A stretch of 64,000 bases of DNA from contig DASUXY010000034.1 of the NCBI GenBank assembly GCA_036377675.1, positions 22,092 through 86,091 on the forward strand, in the 5' to 3' direction. Positions 1-7,859 of the stretch are shown here, piece by piece. Made by a program: the position numbers and the translations under genes. The stretch's first letter is position 1. The number at the start of each line of letters is the position of its first letter. The stretch is from DASUXY01 sp036377675 (GTDB lineage: Bacteria > Bacillota > Bacilli > Bacillales > Amphibacillaceae). The notes below the pieces were generated by a model. The model was not told where the DNA came from and ran no database searches. It saw nothing but the letters and a program-made list of their open reading frames with translations.

Positions 1-1
1 A

Positions 2-613
2 CTGAGTCAAAGCCACTTAACATACCCGATTGAAATTGTTGAATTAGCAGAGGGGAAATTGTATGAAGATGAGCACGTGACGATTTATAGTAAAAAGCTC
101 GATCACGGCATTCCGAGCTACGGCTTTCGAATTGTTGAAAAAGAGAAACTCGGTGAATTACAAGCCGATCGGTTACGAGCGATTGGCATTCAACCAGGCC
201 CTATTTATCAACAAATTAAAGATAATGAGACTGTAACTCTCCCCGATGGTCGAGAAATTTTCCGAAAAGATTTCCTCGGTTCGCCTAAACGTGGACGAGT
301 CGTGACGATTTTAGGAGATACTCGTTACGTCAAGCAACATGTAGATTTTGTTAAACATTCAGATGTTCTCGTTCATGAAGCGACATTTACTCACAAAAAT
401 GAGAAATTAGCCGATGCTTACTTTCATTCGACGACGACACAAGCTGCAAAATTAGCAAAGAAAGGAGAGGTTAAGCAACTCATATTAACGCATATATCAT
501 CTCGTTATCAACCGAAAGAATGGCCGCACTTACTCAATGAAGCGCGCAACATTTTTCCGTCAGCACACCTTGCTCATGACTTTTTTGAACTGGAAATTGA
601 AGCTCCAGAATAA
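2..613 (+). CDS. rnz: Ribonuclease Z, C-terminal part (5' truncated by window edge)
   Basis: The frame is open from base 2 to the stop at 613, so the gene starts upstream of the window. The protein is the C-terminal ~200 residues of the tRNA 3'-processing endonuclease RNase Z, a zinc metallo-beta-lactamase-fold enzyme that trims tRNA precursors lacking encoded CCA. Visible family motifs are GDTRY (metal-binding Asp), LVHEATF, and LTHISSRYQ near the end, which carries the last metal-binding His. An internal TTG at 59 is only an artefact of ORF calling. An imperfect hairpin follows the stop (about 613-650). It lies next to an aldehyde dehydrogenase on the same strand and dinB on the other, close to the B. 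subtilis arrangement. Confidence 0.92.
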   Translation: MSQSHLTYPIEIVELAEGKLYEDEHVTIYSKKLDHGIPSYGFRIVEKEKLGELQADRLRAIGIQPGPIYQQIKDNETVTLPDGREIFRKDFLGSPKRGRVVTILGDTRYVKQHVDFVKHSDVLVHEATFTHKNEKLADAYFHSTTTQAAKLAKKGEVKQLILTHISSRYQPKEWPHLLNEARNIFPSAHLAHDFFELEIEAPE

Positions 614-676
614 AGGGAAGGACTTAACTTGAATGACTAGTCCTCCTTTCTACTATTCAGCCGGGGAGGAAGGCGA

Positions 677-2041
677 GTGATCGAACAATTAATTGACAGG
701 CAACATACGTATTTCATGCAAGGACATACATTAGAGCGAAGATTTCGTCAAAAGCAGCTCACACGGTTAAAAGGCATGCTCCAATCATTCGAAAAGGAAA
801 TTTATCAAGCGTTAAAAACGGATTTAAATAAAAGTGCACACGAGACGCTTACTACTGAACTGGGGATTCTTTATACGGAAATTGACTTTGCTAAAAGGCA
901 TCTTCGGCAATGGATGGAACCGGAACAAGCTGATGCGCCACTTACACATAAAGGAACTAAAAATTACATTTACAAACAACCATATGGAGTGGTACTGATC
1001 ATAGCACCTTGGAATTATCCTCTCCAGTTAGCCATCCTTCCTGCCATTGGTGCAATTGCGGCGGGGAACACCGTAGTCATCAAGCCATCAGAACACGCAC
1101 AAGCTACTTCCTCCCTCATCGCTCATATGTTTGAGCACTCTTTTAAAAAGGAGTACATCGCAGTCGTCGAAGGGGCACAGAAGACGAGTGAACAATTGTT
1201 ACAGCAACGTTTTGATTACATTTTCTTTACCGGTAGCCCTTCTGTCGGTAAAACCGTGATGGAGAAAGCAAGTAAACATGTAACACCAGTTACGCTAGAA
1301 CTAGGCGGAAAAAGCCCGGCAATTGTCGATGTCGATGCCAACATCAAGCTTACAGCTAAACGAATCGTTTGGGGGAAATTTACGAATGCAGGCCAAACAT
1401 GCGTCGCTCCTGATTACGTGTACGTCCATAAAAAAATAAAAATCAAACTACTTCGAGCGATGAAAAAACAAATTAAATCTTTCTACGGTAAAAGGCCATT
1501 GCAAAACAAAGACTATGTTCGTATCATCAATGCTGATCATTTTAATCGGTTAAATAAGTTGTTATCCAATGGAACGTTGTATTACGGAGGGCAAACTGAT
1601 CGTAACAGACGAATGATTGAACCGACGATTGTTGAAAACGTAACATGGGACGATCCAATTATGAAGGATGAAATTTTTGGACCTATTTTACCTGTCTTAA
1701 CGTTTCGGAATGTGAAAGATGTCCAGAAAACAATACAAATGAGGGATAAACCACTCGCTCTATACTATTTCGGCAAACGAAAACAAACGTATGAACATCT
1801 GTTCAAGCATTTATCTTTTGGAGGCGGTTGTATAAATGATACATTGTACCATTTAGCTAATCCTCATTTACCATTCGGTGGAGTTGGCACAAGCGGTATG
1901 GGTGCCTATCACGGAAAATATTCGTTTCTAACCTTTTCCCACGAAAAAAGTATTTTAAAACAGACGACCGCTTTCGATAATCCATTGCGCTATCCGGGAA
2001 GTAAACTCGCACACTTTATCGTGAAGAAAATATTGCGATAA
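677..2041 (+). CDS. Aldehyde dehydrogenase (ALDH3-like, YwdH type)
   Basis: A 454-residue NAD(P)-dependent aldehyde dehydrogenase of the short ALDH3/fatty-aldehyde branch. Visible motifs are IIAPWNYPLQLA in the cofactor domain, FTGSPSVGK (nucleotide binding), TLELGGKSP with the general-base Glu, NAGQTCVAPD with the catalytic Cys, and LPFGGVGTSGMGAYHG in the C-terminal part. The length is normal for ALDH3 enzymes, which lack the longer N-terminus of ALDH1/2. The start is GTG at 677, directly behind a strong Shine-Dalgarno GGGGAGGAAGG. It probably oxidises medium or long-chain aldehydes. The substrate cannot be told from sequence. It ends against a bidirectional terminator shared with dinB. Confidence 0.88.
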   Translation: MIEQLIDRQHTYFMQGHTLERRFRQKQLTRLKGMLQSFEKEIYQALKTDLNKSAHETLTTELGILYTEIDFAKRHLRQWMEPEQADAPLTHKGTKNYIYKQPYGVVLIIAPWNYPLQLAILPAIGAIAAGNTVVIKPSEHAQATSSLIAHMFEHSFKKEYIAVVEGAQKTSEQLLQQRFDYIFFTGSPSVGKTVMEKASKHVTPVTLELGGKSPAIVDVDANIKLTAKRIVWGKFTNAGQTCVAPDYVYVHKKIKIKLLRAMKKQIKSFYGKRPLQNKDYVRIINADHFNRLNKLLSNGTLYYGGQTDRNRRMIEPTIVENVTWDDPIMKDEIFGPILPVLTFRNVKDVQKTIQMRDKPLALYYFGKRKQTYEHLFKHLSFGGGCINDTLYHLANPHLPFGGVGTSGMGAYHGKYSFLTFSHEKSILKQTTAFDNPLRYPGSKLAHFIVKKILR

Positions 2042-2043
2042 AT

Positions 2044-2079
2044 GATAATACCCACTCGAAAATTCGAGTGAGTATTATC
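2044..2079. terminator. Hairpin between convergent ALDH and dinB genes
   Basis: The 17-base arms 2044-2060 and 2063-2079 are complementary apart from one position. They sit between the ALDH stop (2041) and the last codons of dinB (stop at 2075). T-runs are short on both sides, so its efficiency as a Rho-independent terminator is uncertain, but the location between converging genes fits. Confidence 0.6.
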
Positions 2080-3295
2080 GTTTATAATCATCTAAAAAGT
2101 CTTTCTGGAAACTCGTTTTCGGTGCAACATCAACAGCCTCATCCTGCCAGGAATTTTCAATAGTTGTATGCAGTTTATCATTTTCTTCTTCCTGCTTATA
2201 CGTAAATAAATCAAGTTGTTTACCTACTGTCTGTTCGTCGACAAGATCTTGAACTGTAATTCCGAGCAAGCGAACCGGCTCATTATTCCAATGTTTTTCC
2301 CAAAGTTCTTGAGCAATTTGTAATATTTCTCGTTTCTCAGCAATATGTGTATTGAGCGTTTTACGACGTGTAATTGTTTTTAAATTATGATAACGAATCA
2401 TCAGTTGGACACTGCGTCCGGCTACTTGTTTACTTTTTAGTCGCTGTTCGACACTTTCTGCCATTGTATACATAAGTTGGCGAATTTCAACTAAATCCGT
2501 CGTATCATGCGGAAATGTTTTAGAATGACCGATGCTTTTAAAGTCATTTATAGCATCCGGGTTGACCCGTCGTGAATCAATGCCGTTCGCACGATTTTTC
2601 AAACGTTCCCCATTGATTCCGAGCAATTGTTTAAGGACATATACATCTGTCTTTGCTAAATCTCCAATCGTTTGGATCTTCAATGTATGTAATTTTTTAG
2701 CAGTTTTCTCCCCTACTCCATGCATATCCTCAATTGGCATCGGCCATAACTTACGATGTAATTCTCTTTTTCGTAAAATCGTAAGTCCCATTGGTTTTTT
2801 CATATCAGAAGCCATTTTTGCTAAAAATTTATTTGGAGCAATCCCGATACTACAAGGTAAGTCTAGGCGATCAATCAATTGTTGTTGAATATGTTGAGCA
2901 ACTTGAATCGGATTTCCTAAATGTTTGACATCCGTAACATCCATATATCCTTCATCTATCGAAACAGGTTCGACAAGTGGTGTAATATGAGCAAGTATTT
3001 TAAAAATTTCCTTAGAAGCGGCGCGATATCGACGAAAGTTAGGACGCATCACTTTTAAAGTAGGGCATAACTGTTTTGCCTTCCATACAGGCATCGTCGT
3101 ATAAACACCTTTAGCACGTGCTTCATAACTACTCGTTACGATAATTCCTTTTCGTTCTTCTGGATTTCCAGCGATTGCTAAAGGTTTTCCTTTTAACGTT
3201 GGATGATATGCCATTTCCACAGATGCATAAAAACAATTCATATCAATATGAAAAATAATTCTTCTTTTCGTTTGCGGGATTAGCATGTCATTCAT
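2075..3295 (-). CDS. dinB: DNA polymerase IV (Y-family, YqjH/PolY1 type)
   Basis: A 406-residue Y-family translesion polymerase. The catalytic acidic residues are visible as Asp18 in HIDMNCFYASVE and Asp114-Glu115 in VSIDEGYMDV. A helix-hairpin-helix segment (MHGVGEKTAKKLHTL) and the little-finger domain follow. Near the C-terminus QLDLF matches the beta-clamp binding motif. Next to yqjE it corresponds to YqjH (PolY1) of B. subtilis. An extended -10 element (TGT TATAAT, -10 at 3322-3327) lies upstream without a good -35, and I see no LexA box. The start at 3295 has AAAGGA upstream. Confidence 0.95.
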   Translation of the reverse strand: MNDMLIPQTKRRIIFHIDMNCFYASVEMAYHPTLKGKPLAIAGNPEERKGIIVTSSYEARAKGVYTTMPVWKAKQLCPTLKVMRPNFRRYRAASKEIFKILAHITPLVEPVSIDEGYMDVTDVKHLGNPIQVAQHIQQQLIDRLDLPCSIGIAPNKFLAKMASDMKKPMGLTILRKRELHRKLWPMPIEDMHGVGEKTAKKLHTLKIQTIGDLAKTDVYVLKQLLGINGERLKNRANGIDSRRVNPDAINDFKSIGHSKTFPHDTTDLVEIRQLMYTMAESVEQRLKSKQVAGRSVQLMIRYHNLKTITRRKTLNTHIAEKREILQIAQELWEKHWNNEPVRLLGITVQDLVDEQTVGKQLDLFTYKQEEENDKLHTTIENSWQDEAVDVAPKTSFQKDFLDDYKR

Positions 3296-3321
3296 CCTTT
3301 ATAAGTTGTTGATTTTCCATT

Positions 3322-3330
3322 ATTATAACA
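3322..3330 (-). promoter_or_regulatory. Extended -10 promoter of dinB
   Basis: Read on the minus strand the sequence is TGTTATAAT, a TGn-extended perfect -10 hexamer about 27 bases upstream of the dinB start. No recognisable -35 lies 17 bases upstream, as is common with extended -10 promoters. Confidence 0.45.
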
Positions 3331-3373
3331 TAGGCATACTGTAGAGCGCTGAATACGAATTATCTCCAAAACA

Positions 3374-3410
3374 TAAAAAAAGACTCTTATGGATATGTTT
3401 CCATAAGAGT
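3374..3410 (-). terminator. Rho-independent terminator after yqjE
   Basis: On the minus strand a perfect 11-base-pair stem (arms 3400-3410 and 3383-3393) with a 6-base loop is followed by CTTTTTTT. It ends the mce-yqjD-yqjE transcript 17 bases after the yqjE stop. Confidence 0.9.
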
Positions 3411-3426
3411 TCGAATACGATATCAT

Positions 3427-4557
3427 TTACTTTTTAGCAACTTCTTGAATGATTGCTGTGACAAGTTCAGTGATTTTAATTAATTCTTCAACAGGCATTC
3501 GCTCATTTGTCGTATGAATCTCTTCATAACCTACAGCTAAGTTAACGGTCGGTATTCCATAGCCAGCAATGATGTTGGCATCACTTCCACCACCGCTCGT
3601 TAACAATTTACTTTCTCTACCAATTGCTTTAACTGCTCGTCTGGCAATTTCTACAACTTCATCTCCTGCTTCTTGCTTAAAACCTGGATACATCACTTGA
3701 ACTTCAACATTGGCTTCACCGCCATGCTCTTCGGCAGTTGTTTCAAAGGCTTCCTTCATTTTAGCTACTTGTGCTTTCATTTTTTCAGGTGTTAAAGAAC
3801 GTGCTTCAGCAAGTATTTCAACATAGTCACAAACGATATTCGTTTGTTCTCCGCCTTCAAATCGTCCAATATTGGCCGTTGTTTCATCATCAATTCGACC
3901 TAGTGGCATTTTAGCAACAGCTTTTGCCGCAAGCGTAATCGCTGAAATGCCTTCCTCTGGTGCTACTCCTGCATGAGCCGTTTTTCCTTCAATAACGGTA
4001 AATAACTTCGCTTGGGTCGGGGCAGCGACGATAATCTCACCGACTTTTCCATTGCTATCCAGTGCGTAACCAAACTTCGCTTGCAAAGCTTGCGGATCTA
4101 AAGCTTTTGCTCCGACTAAACCCGATTCCTCACCGACAGTAATAACAAACTGAATGTCTCCGTGTTCAAAATCATTTTCTTGGATTAAGCGGATCGATTC
4201 TAACATCGCTGCAAGCCCCACTTTATCATCTGCCCCTAAAATCGTTGTTCGATCGGAGACAATAAATCCATCTTTAATCGAAGGTTTAATTCCCTTACCT
4301 GGAACAACAGTATCCATATGGGAAGTGAAATAAATCGGATCGACACCCTTCTTATTTCCCTTCCACGTACAAATTAAATTACCAGCGCCATGACCAGTTT
4401 TTTCTTTCGTATCATCTTCGACAACATCTATACCTAGTTCAGTAAACTTATCTTTTAATACAGCTGCAATTTTTGTTTCATATTTTGTTTCAGAATCGAT
4501 TTGAACGAGCTCCAAAAACTCTTGAAGCAAACGTTCTTCATTGACTTTAACCGTCAT
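3427..4557 (-). CDS. yqjE: M20 family metallopeptidase (YqjE, PepT-like)
   Basis: A 376-residue dinuclear-zinc peptidase of the M20 family, related to tripeptidase T. The ligands and catalytic residues are in order: TSHMDTVV (His and the assisting Asp), LGADDKVGLA (bridging Asp), GEESGLVGA (catalytic Glu pair), ALDSNG, and the C-terminal EEIHTTNE His. The central 100 residues are the lid/dimerisation domain. It lies last in a run with the epimerase and carboxylase subunit, as in B. subtilis yqjC-yqjD-yqjE. The start has AGGAGGAAC a few bases upstream. It is a cytoplasmic peptidase; the natural substrate is not established. Confidence 0.9.
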   Translation of the reverse strand: MTVKVNEERLLQEFLELVQIDSETKYETKIAAVLKDKFTELGIDVVEDDTKEKTGHGAGNLICTWKGNKKGVDPIYFTSHMDTVVPGKGIKPSIKDGFIVSDRTTILGADDKVGLAAMLESIRLIQENDFEHGDIQFVITVGEESGLVGAKALDPQALQAKFGYALDSNGKVGEIIVAAPTQAKLFTVIEGKTAHAGVAPEEGISAITLAAKAVAKMPLGRIDDETTANIGRFEGGEQTNIVCDYVEILAEARSLTPEKMKAQVAKMKEAFETTAEEHGGEANVEVQVMYPGFKQEAGDEVVEIARRAVKAIGRESKLLTSGGGSDANIIAGYGIPTVNLAVGYEEIHTTNERMPVEELIKITELVTAIIQEVAKK

Positions 4558-4589
4558 GGCGTGTTCCTCCTATAATCGTGTGCAAAAAA

Positions 4590-6137
4590 TTATAATGGGA
4601 TATTTCCGTGTTTTTTCTTCGGACGTTCTTCTTGCTTATTACGAAGCATTTCTAACGACTGGATAAGTTTGATACGTGTTTCTCTTGGATCAATGACATC
4701 GTCCACCATACCAAGACCAGCTGCGATATAAGGATTAGCAAACTTGTCACGGTATTCATCTATTTTTTCTTGTCGTGTTTGTTCAGGATTGTCGCTATTC
4801 GCAATATCTTTTGCGAAAATAATGTTTGCTGCGCCTTCTGGTCCCATTACAGCAATTTCTGCATTTGGCCAAGCAAAAACGAGGTCAGCACCAATCGATT
4901 TACTATTTAACGCTACATATGCCCCGCCAAACGCTTTACGTGTAATCACTGTAATTTTTGGAACTGTCGCTTCAGAATAGGCATACAAAATTTTTGCACC
5001 GTGACGGATAATTCCACCGTGTTCTTGTTTAACACCTGGGAAAAATCCTGTAACGTCTTCAAAGGTAATAATTGGAATATTGTAGCAATCACAAAAGCGA
5101 ATAAATCGAGCAGCCTTATCACTAGAGTCGATATCTAATCCACCTGCTAAATATCTCGGTTGGTTACAAACGAGTCCGACCGATTCTCCTTTAATTCTAG
5201 CGAAACCGACAACGACGTTTTTTGCAAAGTCTGGATGAATTTCGAAGAAGCTGTCTTCGTCGACGACTTCACGGATAATATTTTTTACATCATACGGACG
5301 AGTCGCTTCGAAAGGTACGATATCCGTTAAATTTTCTCGATAATCATCGGACTCCTCGTAAGAAGTGATCGGTGCCTTCTCTTGGTAATTCGATGGTAAA
5401 TACGAAATGAGTTCTTTTACAGCATCAAGCGCTTCTTCTTCTGAACTTGCTTTTAAATGAGCATTTCCAGTTTTCGAGTTATGAACGCGAGCACCACCTA
5501 ATTCTTCTGAACTTATTTTTTCACCTGTCACCGTTTCGATTACTTTTGGTCCGGTAATAAACATTTGTGATGTTTTTTCAACCATAATGACAAAGTCGGT
5601 AATCGCTGGTGAGTACACAGCTCCTCCGGCACTCGGTCCCATAATTACTGAAATTTGTGGAATAACTCCTGAATAAATCGAATTTCGGTAAAACACGTGT
5701 CCGTATCCATCAAGTGACGATACACCTTCTTGTATCCGTGCTCCACCCGAATCATTCAATCCGATAAACGGAACGCCGTTTTTAGCAGCTAAATCCATGA
5801 CGGAAGCAATTTTCTTCCCGTGCATTTCACCAAGGGCTCCTCCAAACACTGTAAAATCTTGGGCGAACAAATAGACGGGCTTCCCATTAATCTTTCCGTA
5901 ACCGGTGACGACACCTTCACCGGGGGCTTCAGCTTTGTCCATTCCAAATTCTGTAGCACGATGTTCAATAAACGGATTTAATTCGACAAAACTACCTTCA
6001 TCCAACAAATAGTCGATTCGCTCGCGAGCGGTCATCTTACCACGGTCGTGCTGTTTTTGAATCCGTTCATCTCCACCACCAAGTTCTACCTTTCTCCTGC
6101 GATCATATAACTCATTAATTTTATCATAAATATCCAT
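4590..6137 (-). CDS. yqjD: Acyl-CoA carboxylase carboxyltransferase beta subunit (propionyl/methylmalonyl type, YqjD)
   Basis: A 515-residue biotin-dependent carboxyltransferase of the PccB/MmdA family, which moves a carboxyl group between carboxybiotin and an acyl-CoA such as propionyl-CoA. It has the two crotonase-like halves, with oxyanion-hole glycines in FGGALGEMHGKK / DSGGARIQEG and later ITRKAFGGAYVALNSK. The longest frame starts 10 codons earlier, but ATG at 6137 follows GGGAGGAG at ~10 bases and overlaps the epimerase stop (TAATG), so I take 6137. It sits directly behind the methylmalonyl-CoA epimerase gene, pointing to propionyl-CoA to methylmalonyl-CoA flux, possibly fed by the neighbouring branched-chain pathway. 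The mutase itself is not in the window. Confidence 0.9.
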   Translation of the reverse strand: MDIYDKINELYDRRRKVELGGGDERIQKQHDRGKMTARERIDYLLDEGSFVELNPFIEHRATEFGMDKAEAPGEGVVTGYGKINGKPVYLFAQDFTVFGGALGEMHGKKIASVMDLAAKNGVPFIGLNDSGGARIQEGVSSLDGYGHVFYRNSIYSGVIPQISVIMGPSAGGAVYSPAITDFVIMVEKTSQMFITGPKVIETVTGEKISSEELGGARVHNSKTGNAHLKASSEEEALDAVKELISYLPSNYQEKAPITSYEESDDYRENLTDIVPFEATRPYDVKNIIREVVDEDSFFEIHPDFAKNVVVGFARIKGESVGLVCNQPRYLAGGLDIDSSDKAARFIRFCDCYNIPIITFEDVTGFFPGVKQEHGGIIRHGAKILYAYSEATVPKITVITRKAFGGAYVALNSKSIGADLVFAWPNAEIAVMGPEGAANIIFAKDIANSDNPEQTRQEKIDEYRDKFANPYIAAGLGMVDDVIDPRETRIKLIQSLEMLRNKQEERPKKKHGNIPL

Positions 6138-7030
6138 TATTCGTCTGCTCCTCCCATATGTTGACAAACTTCTAAAAGTACACCGTGACTTGCTTTCGGA
6201 TGTATAAATGCAATTTGACTGTTATGTGCACCTTGTTTTGCTTCTTCGTTAATAAGACGTACCCCTGCTCGTTTATACCGTTCCAATCTTTTATCGATTT
6301 GATCCACTTCTAGTGCAAGATGGTGAATCCCTTCACCTCGTTTATCGATAAAACGTTTAATTGGCGATGTTTCATGTAAAGGTTCAAGCAGTTCAATTCG
6401 CGATTCACCGATTTTCAGAAAAGCTACTTTGACCCCTTCTGATTCAACCTTTTCAACCGCTTCTAATTCCAAACCTAATATATTTGTATAAAATGCCAGT
6501 GTTTCATCAATACTTTTAACGGCTATCCCAATATGAGCTATTTTTTCCGGCTTTGCTAGCGGCGTCTGTTGTGGATCAACGAGCTCTTGGATATATGTAC
6601 CTAAAGATGTTGGTGACGAACCACTCGGAAATATTCGTTTAATCCCTTGTTCCAATAATGATGGAATATCTTCACTCGGTATGCGTCCTCCACCAATAAC
6701 AGGAATATGTTGCCCCCCTTGTTTGTTTAGCTCAGCTGTAACTTGTGGAAACGATGTATGATGAGTGCCAGATGTTGAAAATAGCCCAATAACATCGACT
6801 CCTTTTTGGGTAGCTTCTTCAGCAATTTGCACAGGTGTTGGGTGATGCATTTCAATGACATTCATCCCATAATCACGCAAACCTTGAGAAATTTCAAGTG
6901 CATCATTTCCATCAGATTGTAACTTTGCAATCAAGACACTTATTTTTTTCATCTCTTCTGTTCCCCCTTCTGACAGTGTAAAGTTGTCTCCGAATTCATC
7001 CCTAATGTACAAGCGTCCCATTTCATTCAT
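6137..7030 (-). CDS. Fusion of a degenerate B12-binding domain with methylmalonyl-CoA epimerase
   Basis: 297 residues in two parts. Residues ~27-150 match the C-terminal cobalamin-binding domain of methylmalonyl-CoA mutase (VLIAKLQSDGND... GVDVIGLFSTSGTH... VIGGGRIPSED... GIKRIFPSGSSP). The DxHxxG motif that supplies the axial His to cobalt reads DGNDAL here, with Asn42 in place of His. Residues ~164-297 form a normal epimerase of the glyoxalase/VOC fold, with metal ligands His166, His236 and Glu287. The start at 7030 has GAGGAA upstream; an alternative ATG at codon 27 would keep both domains. It is translationally coupled to yqjD. The epimerase is likely active; the first domain probably cannot bind B12 in the base-off mode. 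It could be the leftover end of a deleted mutase gene. Confidence 0.85.
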   Translation of the reverse strand: MNEMGRLYIRDEFGDNFTLSEGGTEEMKKISVLIAKLQSDGNDALEISQGLRDYGMNVIEMHHPTPVQIAEEATQKGVDVIGLFSTSGTHHTSFPQVTAELNKQGGQHIPVIGGGRIPSEDIPSLLEQGIKRIFPSGSSPTSLGTYIQELVDPQQTPLAKPEKIAHIGIAVKSIDETLAFYTNILGLELEAVEKVESEGVKVAFLKIGESRIELLEPLHETSPIKRFIDKRGEGIHHLALEVDQIDKRLERYKRAGVRLINEEAKQGAHNSQIAFIHPKASHGVLLEVCQHMGGADE

Positions 7031-7362
7031 AAGTCGTCGTTTCCTCGCATATCCTAAAATAATCGGTTATTTGTGACGCGTAAAGGACTTCGAAAATCCG
7101 TAAAAAGTTGGCACAATTAAAAGTATTGTCTAACTGTTTGGATTTTTTGCGGCACCATGTACCGTCTAATACATCTGAACTTGGCGCTTTTTCAAAAAAC
7201 TCATTAAAAAGAATCAATAATCAAGTTCTGATATATAACAGATCTTCCATAAAGGGTTTATCGAGGAAAGCATTTTACACAGATGTACCTTAGAAACTAA
7301 TCGGTTGATTAGCATTGATGTTTCGGAGGAAATACATTGTGTCTTTGCTAACATATTCTTAT

Positions 7363-7391
7363 AATATACCATTTTGTATGAAATCTGTCAG
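7363..7391 (-). promoter_or_regulatory. Sigma-A promoter for the epimerase-yqjD-yqjE operon
   Basis: On the minus strand CTGACA (7391-7386), a 17-base spacer and TATATT (7368-7363). This is a good vegetative promoter about 330 bases upstream of the epimerase start, implying a long leader. The palindrome at 7397-7417 is just upstream of the -35. Confidence 0.45.
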
Positions 7392-7396
7392 CTTTT

Positions 7397-7417
7397 CTTA
7401 TGAAATATTTCCATAAG
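7397..7417. repeat. Imperfect 21-bp palindrome upstream of the epimerase promoter
   Basis: CTTATG and CATAAG half-sites flank an AT-rich core, 6 bases upstream of the predicted -35. Position and symmetry would suit an operator, but I do not recognise the regulator. Confidence 0.3.
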
Positions 7418-7597
7418 TGAGAAGCCTTCCAGATTAAAGAATACTCAATTCCGTAAATGGATGCAAACATATGTTACTGCAAGAGCAATCCTTAGCTTTG
7501 TACGCCCATCGAAGTGCTCTCGTTTACATTGCTCATCGTTTCACCTTCAAATACAACGGCAATGACTCAGCTTATAGATCCGATGATCATTTGGAGC

Positions 7598-7626
7598 TTG
7601 TCGAAAATACATATTAACGATAAAAT
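7598..7626 (+). promoter_or_regulatory. Sigma-A promoter of prli42
   Basis: TTGTCG (7598-7603), a 17-base spacer and TAAAAT (7621-7626), about 30 bases upstream of the prli42 start codons. Confidence 0.5.
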
Positions 7627-7656
7627 ACAATTAGTAATAAGTAAAGGATGATGATG

Positions 7657-7794
7657 ATGTCTACAAAACAGACTAAAAAATCTGTTCCACGAAAAAAATC
7701 AAAACGTGAGCGACGCGTAAAATTGATGGTCTATGTTATGATTATTGCGATGGTATTATCGTCCATTACGACTGGATTAGTCTACTTTTTATAA
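7657..7794 (+). CDS. prli42: Stressosome-associated miniprotein Prli42
   Basis: A 45-residue protein: a strongly basic N-terminal half followed by a single membrane segment and no C-terminal tail. The stretch RRVKLMVYVMIIAMVLSSI resembles Prli42, the ~31-residue Listeria/Bacillus membrane protein that anchors the stressosome. The N-terminal extension here is longer than in Listeria. Four in-frame ATGs stand in a row at 7648, 7651, 7654 and 7657 behind AAAGG; the last two have the best spacing, and I take 7657. A Rho-independent terminator follows at once. The gene lies next to yqjA, as in other Bacillaceae as far as I recall. The identity is from family resemblance, not a search. Confidence 0.75.
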   Translation: MSTKQTKKSVPRKKSKRERRVKLMVYVMIIAMVLSSITTGLVYFL

Positions 7795-7814
7795 TGCACT
7801 CGTAATATGTCAAT

Positions 7815-7859
7815 AAAGACTCGGTACTCAGCCTATCGTACCAGTCTTTTTTATTTTTT
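7815..7859 (+). terminator. Terminator of prli42
   Basis: A stem of AAAGACT(c)GGTAC with GTACCAGTCTTT and a 10-base loop, followed by TTTTATTTTTT. It overlaps the 3' end of yqjA on the opposite strand and may serve both. Confidence 0.85.

Larger units (their letters stand above)
7031..7653. other. Intergenic region between the epimerase fusion and prli42
   Basis: About 620 bases with no convincing gene; the short open frames here have no family resemblance. It holds the divergent promoters described separately and an imperfect palindrome at 7397-7417. Because the epimerase protein begins with a mutase-like domain, this may be decayed mutase sequence, but I cannot recognise any mutase residues in it. 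Confidence 0.5.

Noticed and set aside
7023..7217. Minus-strand ORF of 64 codons just upstream of the epimerase, as a remnant of methylmalonyl-CoA mutase
   Set aside because: Its translation shows no mutase motifs, and it runs in a different frame from the B12-like domain.
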